Source: Polyangiaceae bacterium
GTDB taxonomy: Bacteria > Myxococcota_A > Polyangia > Polyangiales > Polyangiaceae
Direction: 5' to 3'
DNA: 64,000 bases
Assembly: GCA_016719945.1 (NCBI GenBank)
Contig: JADJYE010000015.1
Coordinates: 62,001-126,000 of the forward strand
This document shows, in pieces, positions 61,239 through 64,000 of this stretch; position 1 is the stretch's first letter; each line of letters opens with the position of its first letter. A program made the translations under genes and the position numbers. Under the pieces are notes generated by a model. The model had not been told where the DNA came from, made no database searches, and worked only from the letters and a program-made list of their open reading frames with translations.

Positions 61239-62167
61239 TTCGGCACCTCCGTGGAGCGCTCCGGTACGGCGGCGATCGCGTGGTGCGGGCACGCCACCAC
61301 GCACACGCCGCACCCCTTGCAGTGGTCGTAGTCGACGCGCGCGACGCCGCTCTCCGAGGCGCTGATCGCGCCGTCTGGGCAGCTCGAGGCGCAGATCCAA
61401 TGGCACTTGTGGCACAGCTCGGCGTGCACCTCGGGCCGGACGGTGCGCCACAGCCCGGTCTTGACGAGCTCGGAGGTGCGGGCCCCGTGGACCATGGCCG
61501 TCGCCTCCAGCACCGGCTCGCAAAGGAGCTCGACGAACACCGGCCGCTCGTAGCCGCTGGCGGCGATGGGCTCGCCGGGCGCGGCGGCTCCAGCGTGCTC
61601 GGACAACGCGACGAACGATCGCTCTGCGGCGGCGAGGCTGCTGTCGATCGCGGCGCGTCCGACGCCCGCGAGCTCCGTCTCGATGGCCTTCCGGAGCGAC
61701 GCGAGCGACACGACACCGAGCAGGCGAGCGGCCGCCCCCGCGCACGCCATGCCCACGTGCCGAAGCGACGTCGCGCCGCGATCTTCGAGAGGCAGCGGCA
61801 GCACATGCAGCGGTCCCTTGGGCGCGAGGCGCGCGCGCCACACGTCCTCGGGCTGCTCGGAGCAGAGCACCATGACGGTGCGCGAGGTGACCCCCGCGAG
61901 CACCCCCGCCGCGGGCACCACGACCACGGTGTCGTCGGCCACGAGGACGAGGTCGGGGCGCTGGATCGCGCCTCGCTCGAGGATCGGTCCTCGCGCGGCG
62001 CGCACGAACGCGAAGATGGGGGCGCCGCGACGCTCGGCGCCGTAGCGGGGCGCGTCTTGCACCTCGAAGCCTTCGAGGAACAGCGCCGTCCCGAGCACCC
62101 GCCCGGCGGTCTTGATCCCTTGCCCTCCTCGACCGTGGAGGCGGACTCGATAGACGGCCCCTGACAT
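61235..62167 (-). CDS. porG: 2-oxoacid:ferredoxin oxidoreductase, fused gamma and delta (ferredoxin) subunits
   Basis: Protein of 310 residues. Residues 1-about 190 are the gamma subunit with R-V-R-L-H-G-R-G-G-Q-G-I-K-T-A-G-R. Residues about 250-305 are a ferredoxin-type delta subunit: C-H-K-C-H-W-I-C-A-S-S-C-P for one cluster (one residue longer than the usual spacing) and C-K-G-C-G-V-C-V-V-A-C-P for the other. It transfers electrons from the core to ferredoxin. It begins the operon: gamma/delta, alpha, beta, then the histidine kinase, all with overlapping or touching ends. The upstream 190 bases are shared with the gap to the M81 gene. Confidence 0.9.
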   Translation of the reverse strand: MSGAVYRVRLHGRGGQGIKTAGRVLGTALFLEGFEVQDAPRYGAERRGAPIFAFVRAARGPILERGAIQRPDLVLVADDTVVVVPAAGVLAGVTSRTVMVLCSEQPEDVWRARLAPKGPLHVLPLPLEDRGATSLRHVGMACAGAAARLLGVVSLASLRKAIETELAGVGRAAIDSSLAAAERSFVALSEHAGAAAPGEPIAASGYERPVFVELLCEPVLEATAMVHGARTSELVKTGLWRTVRPEVHAELCHKCHWICASSCPDGAISASESGVARVDYDHCKGCGVCVVACPHHAIAAVPERSTEVPK

Positions 62168-62358
62168 ACGCTCTTCGTACGCAACATCAGTGCCGCGACG
62201 AAAGCCCCGGACGATCGGGCCGCTGGCGGAGGGCGGGGCGCGCAGCGATCGCGGGCGGCGCACTCGTTGCGTCGAGCCGAAGCCCGTGCGCCGCGCGCGT
62301 GGCTGGCGGGAGCCTGCGGCGAACGGCGCCCCGGCGAACGGCCCCCAGCGACAGGCGC

Positions 62359-63942
62359 TCAGGTCGCGACCGCGGCGGCCCCTTCTCCGGCCTGCGCGCG
62401 CTTCAGGATCGGATCGTACGGTCGCCAGTCGTCGACGACCCTCGCCGGGTGCATCGGCACGTCGTACGCGCGATCTCGGATGCGCGTGAGGCTGGTCGCG
62501 CCGTCGCTCACGACGGGCAGGTGCCTGAACGAGATCGCCGCGTAGAACATGCGGTAGTGGAAGAAGTTCTTCTGCACGATCAGGTCCGCGTCCTTTGCGT
62601 CGAGCCCGAGCGGCGTCCAGAAGCTCGGGTGGATGGGCAGCGGGCCGCGCTCGGTGACGGCGACGTGGAACGAGCCCACGTCGAGGCGGAGCGCGCGGCC
62701 GGAGTCGGTCGTGCCCTTCGCCGAGAGCACAGCGTCGAGCTCGACCTCGGGGGAGCCGTAGCCCGGCGTGCCGCGCAGCGTGCACCGCTGGCGCGAGCCG
62801 AGCGGCGCGGCCCAGAGCGCCTCGACGAGCTCGGGGTCGTGGACCGGCACGAAGGCCTTCAGGCCTCGGTCATCGCGGGCAAGCGCCTGCACGATGCGCG
62901 TGTTGCCGCCCGGCGCGCCGGCGCCGACGATGTCGTCGACGTCGACGAGCGTGACCGGCCCGAGCCTGCGCCACAGGCCCCCCTTCACCTCGTCGAGCGC
63001 CTCGTCCACCCCACGCATGCGCGGCGGCGGCACCTTTCGCACCTCCCACGCGCGGTCTGCGAGCTGGTCGGCGAGGCGTTCGGCGAGCGCGGCGTCGCCG
63101 TTCGTCGAGACGTGGACCGCCCAGCCGATGCGCTCGGCCGTCGTGTACGGGTGCACCATGAAGAGGCTCGCGCTGATGACGCGGACGTCGTCCTCGAGGC
63201 GCTTCATGAAGCGGAACACCTTGCGCATGGGCGGCACGAAGTCGATCGTCATTCCGCCGCCGATCGCGATCGGGAGCTTGCGCCACGCGTGCACCGGGCG
63301 AAGCTCCCCGCGCAGCACGCGAATGAGGCGATTGCCGGCGCGGAAGCCGGTGGGGGCGAGATCCCAGTGGGGGTTGGAGCGGTACGCGACGACGACGTCC
63401 GCGGGCTCGATCAGGCCGGCCGAGAGGTTGGCGTGCAGATCGTAGCTGGCCGCGACCGCGGCGGTGGGTCCGACGATCCCGCGGACGCGCCGCAACAGAT
63501 CGGTCTCGGGCGCCTCGACCAGCCGGTGGACCTGCATCGAGCCGTGCAGCGCGAGGTAGACGCCGTCGACCGGCATCGCCGCGCACAGCTTCGCGAGCAG
63601 CCCGTCGCGCAGCTGTTCGTAGCAGGCGAGCGTGAGCGGCCCGCCGGGCACGGCCAGCGACGACGCCAGCGGGATCGTCGTCACGCCGCCGGCGAGGCGC
63701 GCCGCCTGACAGAAGCCGGTGAGCTCCGCGTGCGGCATGAACGAGCGGAGCTCCGCGCCGTCGAGGCGGCAGACCTCCGCCAGCCGCTCGCCCTCGAGGT
63801 GATGGATGCGCTCGAAGTCCTCGAGCGTGGTGGGGATCGGGGAGTACGCGTTCGCCTCGTGGAAGATGCGCCCGTACGCGATGCGCAGCGGCCTCCCCCC
63901 GCGCCCGAGCGTCTTGCCGGTGAGCGCTCGCAAGAGCTTCAT
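62359..63942 (-). CDS. M81-family metallopeptidase (MlrC-like)
   Basis: Protein of 527 residues. M81 family: a zinc site is formed by H-E-A-N-A-Y-S-P (His28, Glu29, Asn31), L-A-L-H-G-S-M and Y-D-L-H-A-N-L-S. The C-terminal MlrC domain follows with V-D-V-D-D-I-V-G-A-G-A-P-G-G-N-T-R. The best known member, MlrC, cleaves linear microcystin, but most relatives have unknown substrates. There is no signal peptide; it should be cytoplasmic. The final 58 bases of the window lie upstream of its start. Confidence 0.88.
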   Translation of the reverse strand: MKLLRALTGKTLGRGGRPLRIAYGRIFHEANAYSPIPTTLEDFERIHHLEGERLAEVCRLDGAELRSFMPHAELTGFCQAARLAGGVTTIPLASSLAVPGGPLTLACYEQLRDGLLAKLCAAMPVDGVYLALHGSMQVHRLVEAPETDLLRRVRGIVGPTAAVAASYDLHANLSAGLIEPADVVVAYRSNPHWDLAPTGFRAGNRLIRVLRGELRPVHAWRKLPIAIGGGMTIDFVPPMRKVFRFMKRLEDDVRVISASLFMVHPYTTAERIGWAVHVSTNGDAALAERLADQLADRAWEVRKVPPPRMRGVDEALDEVKGGLWRRLGPVTLVDVDDIVGAGAPGGNTRIVQALARDDRGLKAFVPVHDPELVEALWAAPLGSRQRCTLRGTPGYGSPEVELDAVLSAKGTTDSGRALRLDVGSFHVAVTERGPLPIHPSFWTPLGLDAKDADLIVQKNFFHYRMFYAAISFRHLPVVSDGATSLTRIRDRAYDVPMHPARVVDDWRPYDPILKRAQAGEGAAAVAT

Positions 63943-64000
63943 GGCGCGACGCTTGGCGCGAGGCGCGAGCGCGTCAAGGTCGGCGGAGGCCGGCTTGTGC

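Overview
The window is very GC-rich, gene-dense DNA and reads as a myxobacterium-like member of the Myxococcota (Polyangia type). The signs are a Ser/Thr kinase with a C-terminal extracytoplasmic domain, many secreted lipoproteins, two long Cys-rich lipoproteins with von Willebrand A-like motifs, a fibro-slime lipoprotein, a MYXO-type SpoIVB/S55-like protein, GTG starts and four-base start/stop overlaps. I assign it from gene content only. I found no rRNA, tRNA, CRISPR array, insertion sequence or prophage, so it looks like ordinary chromosome.

Layout. 1-6.8 kb: end of a membrane protein, a Ser/Thr kinase, a winged-helix regulator, a multicopper oxidase lipoprotein and a metzincin-type metalloprotease lipoprotein. 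6.8-11.3 kb: an aldehyde dehydrogenase plus a small cluster that is the most unusual part of the window. 11.3-19.6 kb: ThiO-like oxidase, cupin-tailed disordered protein, zinc-ribbon membrane protein, SRP protein Ffh and lipoproteins. 19.7-26.9 kb (minus strand): fibro-slime lipoprotein, ferritin-like lipoprotein, a helical protein and a 1250-residue lipase-like lipoprotein. 27-34.8 kb: family 2 glycosyltransferase, IhfA, MerR regulator, Ssb, MgtE and the first VWA-like lipoprotein. 34.9-43.4 kb: MutS-like ATPase, Baeyer-Villiger-type monooxygenase, small Fe-S protein, methyltransferase, M28 peptidase and response regulator. 43.5-54 kb: second VWA-like lipoprotein, two QueD-like proteins, a degenerate PtsP-like protein, a DUF362 protein, an S55-like protein and a beta-propeller protein. 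54-64 kb: radical SAM/SPASM protein facing a Gly-repeat peptide gene, a membrane permease-like protein, a soluble hybrid histidine kinase, a three-gene 2-oxoacid:ferredoxin oxidoreductase operon and an M81 peptidase.

Main result: two genes less than 3 kb apart appear to be selenoprotein genes that a standard gene caller breaks. One (minus strand, 6851-7288) is a lipoprotein whose frame runs through one in-frame TGA to give a C-x-x-U motif and then a Cys-rich YHS/TRASH-like domain. The other (plus strand, 9744-10832) is an outer-membrane barrel-like protein with two in-frame TGAs spaced as U-x-x-U directly after the signal peptide. Each is followed, at the distance expected of a bacterial SECIS element, by a short hairpin whose loop starts with G. 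The second is translationally coupled to a lipoprotein that fuses an HMA-like CxxC domain to a thioredoxin domain. Together they suggest an envelope thiol/selenol redox or metal-handling module.

A caution on sequence quality: five probable single-base deletions and one further frameshift lie between 40.7 and 53.3 kb, and there is a near-pure G/C homopolymer tract at 31.0 kb. I read these as probable consensus errors, so four genes are reported as frameshifted. The selenoprotein candidates are different: their frame is kept on both sides of each TGA.
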